A stretch of DNA of 64,000 nt, from positions 124,001-188,000 of the forward strand of contig NZ_FNEX01000004.1 of NCBI RefSeq assembly GCF_900100435.1. The letters run 5' to 3'. The notes under the pieces were generated by a model. That model saw nothing but the letters and a program-made list of their open reading frames with translations, was not told where the DNA came from and ran no database searches. Shown here in pieces: positions 1 through 7,179 of the stretch. Position 1 is the first letter of the stretch. Each line of letters starts with the position of its first letter. Both the position numbers and the translations under genes were made by a program. The DNA comes from Pedobacter sp. ok626 (lineage in GTDB: Bacteria; Bacteroidota; Bacteroidia; Sphingobacteriales; Sphingobacteriaceae).

Positions 1-23
1 ACTTGTAGAACCCGTGATTCCTG

Positions 24-404
24 ATGCTTAATACTGCGATTTTTATCACATTTTCTGGAAATTGTAAAAAAGCCCTCCAATTTTACCAAACTTGTTTTGG
101 AGGGCTTTTACAATTTGAAATTTTTGAGAAGGAAATACATGGTTACCCAGAAAAGCCTGTTGTTTGTGGATCGCTAGTTTCTGATCATATAATTATTCAT
201 GGTTCGGATCTGGTACACGCCGAAGGAAGAAAACTCGGAAATTACATTTCTATTTTCTTACAATGTGAAAGTACTGATCGTAGAAAAGAGCTTATTGAAA
301 AGCTGGAATTTGATAATAAGAATTTTTCTACTAATAATTATGGTGACCAAAAATTAGTTGAAGTAACTGATGTTTTTGATGTGAGATGGATGTTGGGCAT
401 TTAA
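24..404 (+). CDS. VOC / PhnB-like family protein
   Basis: A 126-residue protein of the vicinal-oxygen-chelate (glyoxalase/PhnB-like) superfamily. The opening, with FITFSGNCKKALQFYQTCFG, is the typical first beta-alpha unit of the PhnB/3-demethylubiquinone-methyltransferase-like group, and the end (DVFDVRWMLGI) matches the usual final strand with D-x-F/G-x-x-W. Length fits a single two-module VOC domain. The conserved metal-ligand pattern of true glyoxalases is not clear, so no substrate can be assigned. It lies at the window edge, so its upstream context is unknown. Downstream is about 180 bp without a gene before a convergent lipoprotein gene. Family call is fairly sure; function is unknown. 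Confidence 0.75.
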   Translation: MLNTAIFITFSGNCKKALQFYQTCFGGLLQFEIFEKEIHGYPEKPVVCGSLVSDHIIIHGSDLVHAEGRKLGNYISIFLQCESTDRRKELIEKLEFDNKNFSTNNYGDQKLVEVTDVFDVRWMLGI

Positions 405-588
405 TATTGGAAGCATGAGAAGAAGAGATCTGAGTAACATTCCCATCAGGGCCAACAATTATATCCCTGGTACCGTCTTTTTGTCTCCTTGGCTTCTCTC
501 TTATTCTCTGAAGTATTTCCTAAGTGCATAGGTCTGTTTCGCGGTAATTATGAATGTTAGTTTAGGTCCGTCGGTCTTATCATATTTA

Positions 589-1005
589 CTAATAAACAAA
601 TATTGGTTTTCCGTTCTCACATTTTATTTCTTTTGGTGGGTTGACTGCCATACAATCTGATATAATCCCCCATTTCTTATTGAAATTTTCTGATTCAACA
701 GTGTAGACGCCAACTTTTTTTATAAAATCATCTGTATCTATTTTAATGGAATAACTGATGTAGCCAGCTGGACCACCGCAGGCTTTTGCACCTATTGGCA
801 TGAATTTCCATTCCTTAGCATCTTCACAGTTTACTTTTTTAGATAGGACTACAATTTCATCCATTAATTTTAAAAGGCTAGCCTGCTCATTTTCTTTGGC
901 TGAATTATCCATACTAAGTCCAGACTTACAGCCTGAAATTAAGACAAGCGTCATTAAAGCAAAAGTCATTCGAATTTGAGGTGTTTTTATTTTAATATAT
1001 TTCAT
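589..1005 (-). CDS. small lipoprotein of unknown function
   Basis: A 138-residue protein with an N-terminal hydrophobic stretch ending in a lipobox (LISGC, Cys at residue 26), so probably a lipid-anchored periplasmic or surface protein. The mature part has four spread cysteines (in KVNCEDAKEW, KACGGPAGY, SDCMAVNPP and IKCENGK), which may form two disulfides, around a short beta-rich segment. I recognise the general look of an uncharacterised Bacteroidota lipoprotein family but cannot name a function. It lies 56 nt downstream of the AHSA1-like gene on the same strand and could be co-transcribed. A perfect 15-bp inverted repeat covers its start codon (see 999-1037). Confidence 0.6.
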   Translation of the reverse strand: MKYIKIKTPQIRMTFALMTLVLISGCKSGLSMDNSAKENEQASLLKLMDEIVVLSKKVNCEDAKEWKFMPIGAKACGGPAGYISYSIKIDTDDFIKKVGVYTVESENFNKKWGIISDCMAVNPPKEIKCENGKPIFVY

Positions 1006-1037
1006 CTTATCAAGAGCTTAAATTGATAAGATGAAAT
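999..1037. repeat. 15-bp perfect inverted repeat over a start codon
   Basis: Arms 999-1013 and 1023-1037 are exact reverse complements (ATTTCATCTTATCAA and its complement) around a 9-nt loop. The ATG of the minus-strand lipoprotein gene (1003-1005) is inside one arm. In the mRNA this hairpin would hide the start codon; as DNA it could be an operator. There is no T-run after it on either strand, so it is not a classical terminator. Confidence 0.7.
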
Positions 1038-1061
1038 TACAATAATAACATTACAAAACAA

Positions 1062-1553
1062 CTACTTCTTCTCGGCTTCAAGTTTCTTTTCGTGTTCCGT
1101 TCTTGGCGTACTACGGCTGTTTGGTTCACCTTTACCTTTGGTGATTAGGTTAAATAAACTTTGCTGCACATACGTAGTCCAGGCATTTACACAGATATCA
1201 TAACACTCATAATCCGGCACTAAACCCTGATGAGTAAACCGGATTTGGGTTTTGTTATCCTTTTTATCAATTTCAAAAATAACCTTTGTGCCTATCCATT
1301 CGCTTTTGTCTTCCGTGAATTTAAAAAAGTTATCTAATACCAACCAGACCACTTTTTTTTCAGGAATAACTTCTATTAATCTCATTTTACAGCGATGGAC
1401 ATCCTGGTAATGATAGTCGAACTCATCGTTGAGTTTTTCAGTAGGACCTTCAATTTCTTCTGACCACCATCCGCGAACATTATTGATGGCATCGAACGCT
1501 TCTCTCGGGCTTTGATCTACTAGTATTGTAGTCGTAAAATCTGGTGTATTCAT
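1062..1553 (-). CDS. AHSA1/SRPBCC-domain protein
   Basis: A 163-residue START/Bet v1-like (SRPBCC) protein. The N-terminal TTTILVDQSPREAFDAI and the following V-R-G-W-W-S motif are typical of the AHSA1-like (activator of Hsp90 ATPase homologue) group that many soil bacteria carry in several copies. The core strands (VIFEIDKKDNKTQIRFTHQG, then C-x-x-x-W at the last helix) are complete. The tail after about residue 140 is charged and low in complexity. Substrate or partner is unknown. It is divergent from the GlxA-type regulator at 1694, which may control it. A TAnnTTTG element lies 38 nt upstream of its start. Confidence 0.8.
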   Translation of the reverse strand: MNTPDFTTTILVDQSPREAFDAINNVRGWWSEEIEGPTEKLNDEFDYHYQDVHRCKMRLIEVIPEKKVVWLVLDNFFKFTEDKSEWIGTKVIFEIDKKDNKTQIRFTHQGLVPDYECYDICVNAWTTYVQQSLFNLITKGKGEPNSRSTPRTEHEKKLEAEKK

Positions 1554-1591
1554 GTTGATTGTTGTTTTATGATTTTAATGTTTTTCTATAT

Positions 1592-1599
1592 CAAAGCTA
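1592..1599 (-). promoter_or_regulatory. Bacteroidota -7 element for the AHSA1-like gene
   Basis: On the minus strand this reads TAGCTTTG, an exact match to TAnnTTTG, 38 nt before the start at 1553. No clear -33 TTG is seen at the usual distance. Confidence 0.4.
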
Positions 1600-1693
1600 T
1601 GGAGTTATTCGTCAGTTAATCGGGTGTGAAATGGACTTTTAGTCGGGTTGATTTGGACAGAAATATCTGGTATCTTTAATTAAAAAAATCGCC

Positions 1694-2674
1694 ATGATGC
1701 AAGTGACTGTAGTTGTTCCAAAAGGGGAGGTTAACCTGAGTAGCATAACGGGTTCGTTTGAAATCTTGACTCGTGCCAATGTCATATGGCAAAAGATGGG
1801 AAACAAATCCTTAATGGAAGTTCGTATAGCCGGTTTTGTGCCCGAAATGAAATTGGATGCTGGCTTCTTTTCAGTTTATCCTGTAAATATTAATGATCTG
1901 GATAAAACAGATCTGGTGATTATACCATCAGTTTCTTATGATAGTGAGTTAATAAAAGAGAATGAAGGATTGATTAACTGGATCGGAGAGCAGCATAACA
2001 ATGGAACTGAAATAGCATCGATGTGCTCTGGTGTATTTCTGTTGGCCGCTACCGGTTTGCTAGATGGAAGGAATTGCTCCACCCATTGGAATATGTCTGC
2101 AGATTTTAAGCGATTGTTTCCAAACATTAATCTCCAAATTGATAAACTGATTACTGCTGAAAAGGGGATATACACCAATGGTGGTGGCTATTCATTTTTA
2201 AACCTGATGCTTTTCCTCGTCGAAAAGTACTTCGACCGGGAAATCGCCATTATCTGCTCAAAGATTTTTCAGATTGACATTGAAAGAACATCACAATCAC
2301 CCTTTCATATTTTCAAAACACAGAAGACCCATGGGGATGAATTGATTTGCAAAGCCCAAAACTATATTGAAGAAAATTTGACCGAAAAGATTTCTTTCGA
2401 AGAACTGGCTTCAAAGCTTGCAATCAGCAGAAGGAATTTCGACAGACGCTTTATTAAAGCCGTAGGTAATACTCCCGTTGAATATTTGCAGCGAGTAAAA
2501 GTGGAAGTGGCAAAAAGCACTTTAGAAAAAGGCAAAAAGAGCATTTACGAGGTTATGAATGATGTGGGCTATTCGGATGATAAGGCATTTAGAGAAGTTT
2601 TTAAAAAAATAACGGGCTTGTCCCCACTAGATTATAGAGCGAAGTACATTAAGGAACCCGTTATTGTTATTTAA
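1694..2674 (+). CDS. GlxA family transcriptional regulator (DJ-1/PfpI + AraC HTH)
   Basis: A 326-residue regulator. Residues about 1-190 form a DJ-1/PfpI-type glutamine-amidotransferase-like domain with the nucleophile-elbow segment ASMCSGVFLLAATGLLDG (Cys111), followed by the typical STHW and a YTNGGGYS segment. Residues about 220-320 form an AraC-type double helix-turn-helix (AISRRNFDRRF and GYSDDKAFREVFKKITGLSP). This is the standard GlxA architecture. Such proteins usually activate neighbouring amidase or detoxification genes; the ligand is unknown. It is divergent from the AHSA1-like gene and ends 4 nt from the convergent nitrilase gene. ATG codons occur at both 1694 and 1697; I use the first. 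Confidence 0.9.
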   Translation: MMQVTVVVPKGEVNLSSITGSFEILTRANVIWQKMGNKSLMEVRIAGFVPEMKLDAGFFSVYPVNINDLDKTDLVIIPSVSYDSELIKENEGLINWIGEQHNNGTEIASMCSGVFLLAATGLLDGRNCSTHWNMSADFKRLFPNINLQIDKLITAEKGIYTNGGGYSFLNLMLFLVEKYFDREIAIICSKIFQIDIERTSQSPFHIFKTQKTHGDELICKAQNYIEENLTEKISFEELASKLAISRRNFDRRFIKAVGNTPVEYLQRVKVEVAKSTLEKGKKSIYEVMNDVGYSDDKAFREVFKKITGLSPLDYRAKYIKEPVIVI

Positions 2675-2678
2675 AATT

Positions 2679-3623
2679 TTATTTCATCCAGCTTACTTTT
2701 TGCTCAGCATGATGTTCTTGCCCGATGATGTGGGAATAGAGTTCAGGTCTTCTGGCCTTAATATAACGATACCCACCTGCCAGGGAGAGTTTGTCTGGAG
2801 AGAGTTCTGAAATGACGATCTCATTATCCAGAGAACGGCATTCGGATAGGATTTCACCAAAGGGATCCAAAATCATAGAACAACCATTTTTTAACTGATC
2901 GTCATCCATTCCTATTGGATTAGAGAAAATGGCGTAAATGGCATTGTCATAAGCTCTCGCTGGCAACCACTTCATTAACCATTCTCTACCTTTTGGTCCA
3001 TCAAATTCCCTACGGAGTGGATCTGGGGCATCATGCCTGTTTATCCAAAGTTCGGGATCCACAAAACCTGCTCCCGGTCTGGTAGAAGGGGTGCACATGG
3101 TTACATGTGGCATAAAAATAGCCTGTGCCCCTAGCAATGTTGTTGCCCTAACATTTTCAATAATATTGTTGTCGTAGCAGATCAATATGCCACATTTCCA
3201 TCCATATAAATCAAAAACAGTATACTGTTCTCCAGGGAGAAGATGTGGATTAATAAAAGGATGGAGCTTCCTGTGTTTTGCCATAAGACCGTTCTTATCT
3301 ACACAAACATAGGCCTTGTAGAGGTTGTCATTTAAGTCTTTTTCAAAAAGACCAGCCAGTATGGCGATGTTATGCGCTTTGGCAATCTCTTGCAGTTTAT
3401 TTATGCTTTGGCCTTCAGGTATGTATTCGGCAATATCGAGTAGTTGTTCTTTAGACAGCTTTCTTGTAAATGTATATCCTGTAATGGAACATTCATGGAA
3501 AGCGATGGCATTTACACCCATTTTCGCTGCTTTAGCAGAAAGTTCGTTGATCACATTCAGGTTATATGCTTTGTCGCCACTTTTGTTTTCAAACTGGGCT
3601 GTTGCTACAATTAAATTTTTCAT
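2679..3623 (-). CDS. carbon-nitrogen hydrolase (nitrilase superfamily)
   Basis: A 314-residue amidase/nitrilase-superfamily enzyme acting on C-N bonds in the cytoplasm. The Glu-Lys-Cys triad is visible: Glu44 in FHECSITGY, Lys119 in KHRKLHPF and Cys149 in ILICYDNN. After the Cys, the GAQAIFMPHVTMCTPSTRPG segment and LPARAYDNAIYAIFSN are as in aliphatic amidase or N-carbamoyl-amino-acid-hydrolase-like members. I start at the ATG 3623 (MKNLIVATAQFENKSG), because the family begins right at this strand; a longer frame begins at a TTG at 3647. It lies 49 nt downstream of a same-strand AraC-type regulator. The exact substrate cannot be read. Confidence 0.85.
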   Translation of the reverse strand: MKNLIVATAQFENKSGDKAYNLNVINELSAKAAKMGVNAIAFHECSITGYTFTRKLSKEQLLDIAEYIPEGQSINKLQEIAKAHNIAILAGLFEKDLNDNLYKAYVCVDKNGLMAKHRKLHPFINPHLLPGEQYTVFDLYGWKCGILICYDNNIIENVRATTLLGAQAIFMPHVTMCTPSTRPGAGFVDPELWINRHDAPDPLRREFDGPKGREWLMKWLPARAYDNAIYAIFSNPIGMDDDQLKNGCSMILDPFGEILSECRSLDNEIVISELSPDKLSLAGGYRYIKARRPELYSHIIGQEHHAEQKVSWMK

Positions 3624-3696
3624 GTGGTAAGGATTATTAAATAACAAATCTATCCAGCAGAAAAAAGACTTCCTTGTATAAAACCGACAATCTATC

Positions 3697-4485
3697 TTAT
3701 ACCGGAAGTAGGTTGATAGAAAGCTTGCCCTTTATCGATAAGTATTGTGAAGGAGCAAGGCCTGTTTTCTGTTTAAAACGAGTATTAAGGTGTGCCTGGT
3801 CGTAGTATCCGCATTCATAACCAAGTTGACCTAAGTTCTTTTCTCCAGCATATTTTTGGAGGCGTTTGAGGAAATTCTGGAGCTTTACCGTCTCGGCAAA
3901 GGATTTGGGAGAGATGCCAATATATGTGCTGAACTTACGTTCCAACTGTCGCTCGGATATACCAAATGTTCGGGTAAGCTGTTCGATAGATACACTACCT
4001 GCGCTGATACTGATGTACTCACTTAGCTTATTTATGAATTCTTCGGATGGTTTACCTGCAGTTTTCTGTTCAATTAGAAAATGCTCCACACAGCTTATAG
4101 CACTTGCAAGGCTTTTACTGGCAATTTGTTCTTCCAATGTTCGCCCTTTTGAACCTATCAAATCTTCAAGCGCAATGGTTTTATCCTTCATCTCGCTAGC
4201 CGGAATTTTAAAAAGGATGGGTACTGCAGTCGGATGAAGTACAACAATGAGCATTTTAACACTGCTTACCTGTAGATTTAGGTAATTAGAAATTTGTCCG
4301 TATACAAAGCTGGAGGCTTGTGTTTGATCTCCTAATGTGTTGCTAATGTAAATAGGATCACCTAAGCGGAAGACTATTCCTGGATTACCATCCGAAAAGA
4401 AACGGTAAAAGAGGTGTTCACTACTTTCAATAATCAAGTAGTGCTTTACAATATTCGACAATATAGGACTGCAGGGTATTTGCAC
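3697..4485 (-). CDS. AraC family transcriptional regulator
   Basis: A 262-residue regulator. The N-terminal ~130 residues resemble the ligand-binding-like domain common to Bacteroidota AraC proteins. Residues about 150-255 carry the two helix-turn-helix motifs (TFGISERQLERKFSTYIGISP and CGYYDQAHLNTRFKQKTGLAPSQY). The start appears to be a GTG at 4485, with AGAG just before it; no ATG is available nearby. A good TAGGTTTG element 19 nt upstream supports a start here. The gene sits just upstream of the nitrilase gene on the same strand, so it probably controls that gene or itself. Confidence 0.85.
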   Translation of the reverse strand: MQIPCSPILSNIVKHYLIIESSEHLFYRFFSDGNPGIVFRLGDPIYISNTLGDQTQASSFVYGQISNYLNLQVSSVKMLIVVLHPTAVPILFKIPASEMKDKTIALEDLIGSKGRTLEEQIASKSLASAISCVEHFLIEQKTAGKPSEEFINKLSEYISISAGSVSIEQLTRTFGISERQLERKFSTYIGISPKSFAETVKLQNFLKRLQKYAGEKNLGQLGYECGYYDQAHLNTRFKQKTGLAPSQYLSIKGKLSINLLPV

Positions 4486-4504
4486 CTCTTTCGTGTTTTA
4501 TATA

Positions 4505-4512
4505 CAAACCTA
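4505..4512 (-). promoter_or_regulatory. -7 element TAGGTTTG for the AraC gene
   Basis: An exact TAnnTTTG match on the minus strand, 19 nt before the GTG start at 4485. The resulting 5' leader would be short. Confidence 0.5.
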
Positions 4513-4582
4513 GCCATTATTAAACCAAAAAGATACGAGCTAGGTCATGACAGTGTTTAATTCGGCAATAATCTTGTGGAGA

Positions 4583-5179
4583 TTATATTTGTTTTTGACC
4601 TAATTTACTAACCTTGTTTAGCCAGGCTGCTCTTTTTGTTGGGTCAGATGTTTTAATGATGCCAATAGCGGTAACCTTTACAGGTTTTATTCCGCAAAAT
4701 TCCAGCGTGCTTTTTTTCAGTTGATTGATGCTTGGATTGCCGTAAATCCATCGGTAATACCAGGCGGGTTGGTCGATGGTGGTAATGATTCTGGCAGTTT
4801 TTCCGGTTAGGAGTTTGTCCCACCACAATGAATTGTCCTTGTATTTATAAGCCAGACCAGGAAGAAATAAACGGTCAATAAAACCTTTCATAATAGCGGG
4901 GAAGCCGCCCCACCAAACAGGATGAACCCATACCAGGTGATCGGCCTGATTGATTTTTTCCAGACTGTACAATAGATCGGGTTCCAATTCTATTCGGCTA
5001 GTATAACCATATTGCAGATTGGGGTTAAAGTTTAGATCGGCAATATTTAGCACTGTTACCAATGCGCCAGATTGAATCGCTGCGTCTTTATAGGCTTTGG
5101 CTAAAGCGTAATTGAAACTTTCCTTATTAGGATGCCCATTGATAATTAATATATTTTTCTTGTTTACGAGGTCTTGCAT
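4583..5179 (-). CDS. NAD(P)H-dependent flavodoxin-fold oxidoreductase
   Basis: A 198-residue member of the flavodoxin-like NAD(P)H:quinone oxidoreductase family (MdaB/KefF/NQO1-like). It has the FMN phosphate-binding start ILIINGHPNKESFNYALA, the DHLVWVHPVWWGGFPAIMKG segment that cradles the isoalloxazine, and FIDRLFLPGLAYKY. It probably reduces quinones or other electrophiles by two electrons in the cytosol. The next gene upstream on the same strand (5244-5810) is a Crp/Fnr-type regulator. Regulator plus oxidoreductase is a frequent Bacteroidota pairing. A TAnnTTTG element lies 23 nt upstream, so it can be transcribed by itself. Confidence 0.85.
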   Translation of the reverse strand: MQDLVNKKNILIINGHPNKESFNYALAKAYKDAAIQSGALVTVLNIADLNFNPNLQYGYTSRIELEPDLLYSLEKINQADHLVWVHPVWWGGFPAIMKGFIDRLFLPGLAYKYKDNSLWWDKLLTGKTARIITTIDQPAWYYRWIYGNPSINQLKKSTLEFCGIKPVKVTAIGIIKTSDPTKRAAWLNKVSKLGQKQI

Positions 5180-5202
5180 CTTGTCCTGATTTACTGTTCG
5201 AA

Positions 5203-5210
5203 CAAAGGTA
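5203..5210 (-). promoter_or_regulatory. -7 element TACCTTTG for the oxidoreductase gene
   Basis: An exact TAnnTTTG match on the minus strand between the Crp/Fnr gene and the oxidoreductase gene, 23 nt before the ATG at 5179. The -33 element is not evident. Confidence 0.4.
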
Positions 5211-5243
5211 TGCCCCGTTTATCCGGAGCCATAAGACATTTGT

Positions 5244-5810
5244 CTATAAATATATTTCTTTTCTTAATCGGCTAAGGTGACGTGGTGTAATTCCCAGGTA
5301 AGAGGCGAGGTACTGAAGAGGGATTTGCAGCACATAGTTAGGCTGGTTTTCTAATAGATCCATATATCTTTTTTTTGCCTTTTCTTTTTGGAACAGGAAG
5401 AGTCTTTTTTCTAGCTCCAGATATTGTTGTTCAGCTATAATCTTAAAGAATCGGACCCAGTTTGGACTACTTTCAAGTAATTTGTCTACATCGTGTTTTT
5501 GGATGATCAGCAGCTCTGAGTCAGCTATAGCTTGTATGTTTTCTACAGTCGGCAATCCCGTAATGAATGCAGAATATGCGGCCATTAGGGAGTTGGGAAA
5601 GGAGATGCAGTAGGTGATTTCTTCTCCAGATTCGGGGGTGAAAAAGGATCTGAGGATACCAGTATTAATAAAGGCAACTTCTGTGCTGAATTTTCCTTCG
5701 CTGATAAAAAAGCTCCCCTTTTTCAGCTGTCTTTTGATCAGAAGACTTTCAAAATGTTCAATTTCAGCGGGAGTTAATATCTGAAATGAGGTTAGGAATG
5801 CTTTAATCAT
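5244..5810 (-). CDS. Crp/Fnr family transcriptional regulator
   Basis: A 188-residue regulator. Residues about 15-120 form the cyclic-nucleotide-binding-type beta roll (KGSFFISEGKFSTEVAFINTG, then SGEEITYCISFP). The C-terminal part (PLQYLASYLGITPRHLSRLRKE) is the helix-turn-helix. There are no Fnr-type cysteines for an iron-sulfur cluster, and the effector is unknown. This subtype is abundant in Bacteroidota and usually sits beside the gene it controls, here the flavodoxin-fold oxidoreductase just downstream. Confidence 0.9.
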   Translation of the reverse strand: MIKAFLTSFQILTPAEIEHFESLLIKRQLKKGSFFISEGKFSTEVAFINTGILRSFFTPESGEEITYCISFPNSLMAAYSAFITGLPTVENIQAIADSELLIIQKHDVDKLLESSPNWVRFFKIIAEQQYLELEKRLFLFQKEKAKKRYMDLLENQPNYVLQIPLQYLASYLGITPRHLSRLRKEIYL

Positions 5811-5875
5811 TGTTTATTCTATCTGCGCTTAAGGAAGGTCGAAATTAAGCTATTTTTACTAAAAGAATAGGTAGA

Positions 5876-6577
5876 TTAAATCAGATACATAACCATAGCT
5901 ACCAATGCGGCAAAAAGTGTATTCAGAAAATTTACGGTGTTGTTTCCTATTTTATGTTTCCGTTCAAGAGTCGCACCTAGTACTGAATCACTCAGGTTTC
6001 CCAGTATACCGGCAAATATTACAATCAGACCTGTTTTTTGAAAGCCAGAATATATTAGCCCAATAATACAGGCCCCAACAGTGCCTATCAATAAACCTTC
6101 AAGACTAACTACACCATCTAAGCCATTTGCTTCTTTGTTAAACGTTATGATGTTATAAAAGCGGCGCCCGTATACCATTCCAAGTTCAGAAGATAAAGTA
6201 TCCGCAAGGGCCGAAGCTAGACTTGCAGCCATCATGATCAGGTATATATCAGTGTGTAGGGGATCGATGATCGCCAGGATTGCAGTGAAGCCCGCCACAC
6301 CACCATTTGCAAATACCTGTCCAGCATTTCTACCAGTACTGGCCAAATTGTCGGCATGAAGTCTTGTTTTTATATTCTTCTTATGCGCGGTTGCCCAAAC
6401 ACTAAGCAGGAAAAAACTGAGCAGCATGAATACGCCTTTTAGTTGCGCAGCCTGTAACACAATAATACCTAATCCAGTTGCAGAAAGGGCCGCGAGAGTG
6501 GTTAGCTTTTTTGCTTTCACACTTATAACCATTATTATGGCAAGTGATAGCAGTAGATAGGGGAGGTAGTTAACCAT
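5876..6577 (-). CDS. DUF92 family membrane protein
   Basis: A 233-residue integral membrane protein with about six or seven hydrophobic segments. The GGVAGFTAILAI segment, followed by ASLASALADTLSSELGMVYG and DGVVSLEGLLIG, is typical of the DUF92/TMEM19 family. This family includes plant VTE6, a phytyl-phosphate kinase, so a CTP-dependent polyprenyl-phosphate kinase role is possible but is inference only. Length fits the bacterial family. It is monocistronic and faces away from the fibre operon. A TATATTTG element on the minus strand (6624-6631) is its likely promoter. Confidence 0.85.
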   Translation of the reverse strand: MVNYLPYLLLSLAIIMVISVKAKKLTTLAALSATGLGIIVLQAAQLKGVFMLLSFFLLSVWATAHKKNIKTRLHADNLASTGRNAGQVFANGGVAGFTAILAIIDPLHTDIYLIMMAASLASALADTLSSELGMVYGRRFYNIITFNKEANGLDGVVSLEGLLIGTVGACIIGLIYSGFQKTGLIVIFAGILGNLSDSVLGATLERKHKIGNNTVNFLNTLFAALVAMVMYLI

Positions 6578-7179
6578 GGAATGACATTATTGGATAGTTT
6601 TAGTGGGTTAAGAAGGTAAAATACAAATATAGTCAGATGTCAATTGGATTTAAAAGAGTAAAAATGACGATTAAAACATGATAACTCTTTAATGCTCTTC
6701 TACTTCACAATAGATTCTTAAAGTAGTATTTCATTTAATTTTTATCAATTTAATTCGGTTTAAATTACTGTAAATTAATCGATTACGAATGTTAGTTGCA
6801 TTTGTTCACAATTATTTTACTTTTTATTCAAGAATATTCCATAATCGAATGGTAGCTTTGTGGCAAGTTTTATGGTTTTTTGCGAAAAAAGGCTTGCCTA
6901 TGGGTCTAATAAAGTAAATCATCTGTCCCCAACTATTGTTTTAAAATAATGTTTTCAAAAATGGAAAATCATCTACAGCGACTCAAATATAGGCCCAATT
7001 TAGTATTCACGACAATTTACAAAGTATTTCCTGGCTGAAATACGTCTGAACTATTTCATTTTTAGTGTTTATCTGGCTTTTAAGTTGGACGGCTGTGTCG
7101 TTTAATTTTAAGGCAATTTACTCATTGAACTTCCTCCCATTTTAAGAATAGAATAACCCCATCATATTATAATAACTTC
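6578..7179. other. 602-bp intergenic region between divergent genes
   Basis: There is no credible gene here. It contains a minus-strand TATATTTG (6624-6631) for the DUF92 gene and a plus-strand TAGCTTTG (6853-6860) that could drive the fibre operon. The plus-strand element would give a 5' leader of about 310 nt. Inside that leader, 7024-7030 and 7037-7043 form a perfect 7-bp hairpin (GTATTTC, 6-nt loop, GAAATAC). The rest is AT-rich and unstructured to the eye. Confidence 0.5.

Noticed and set aside
395-500. Minus-strand peptide-like stretch (KDGTRDIIVGPDGNVTQI) in the first intergenic gap
   Set aside because: It looks protein-like but has no start codon and stops directly upstream. It may be a gene remnant but is too short to identify.
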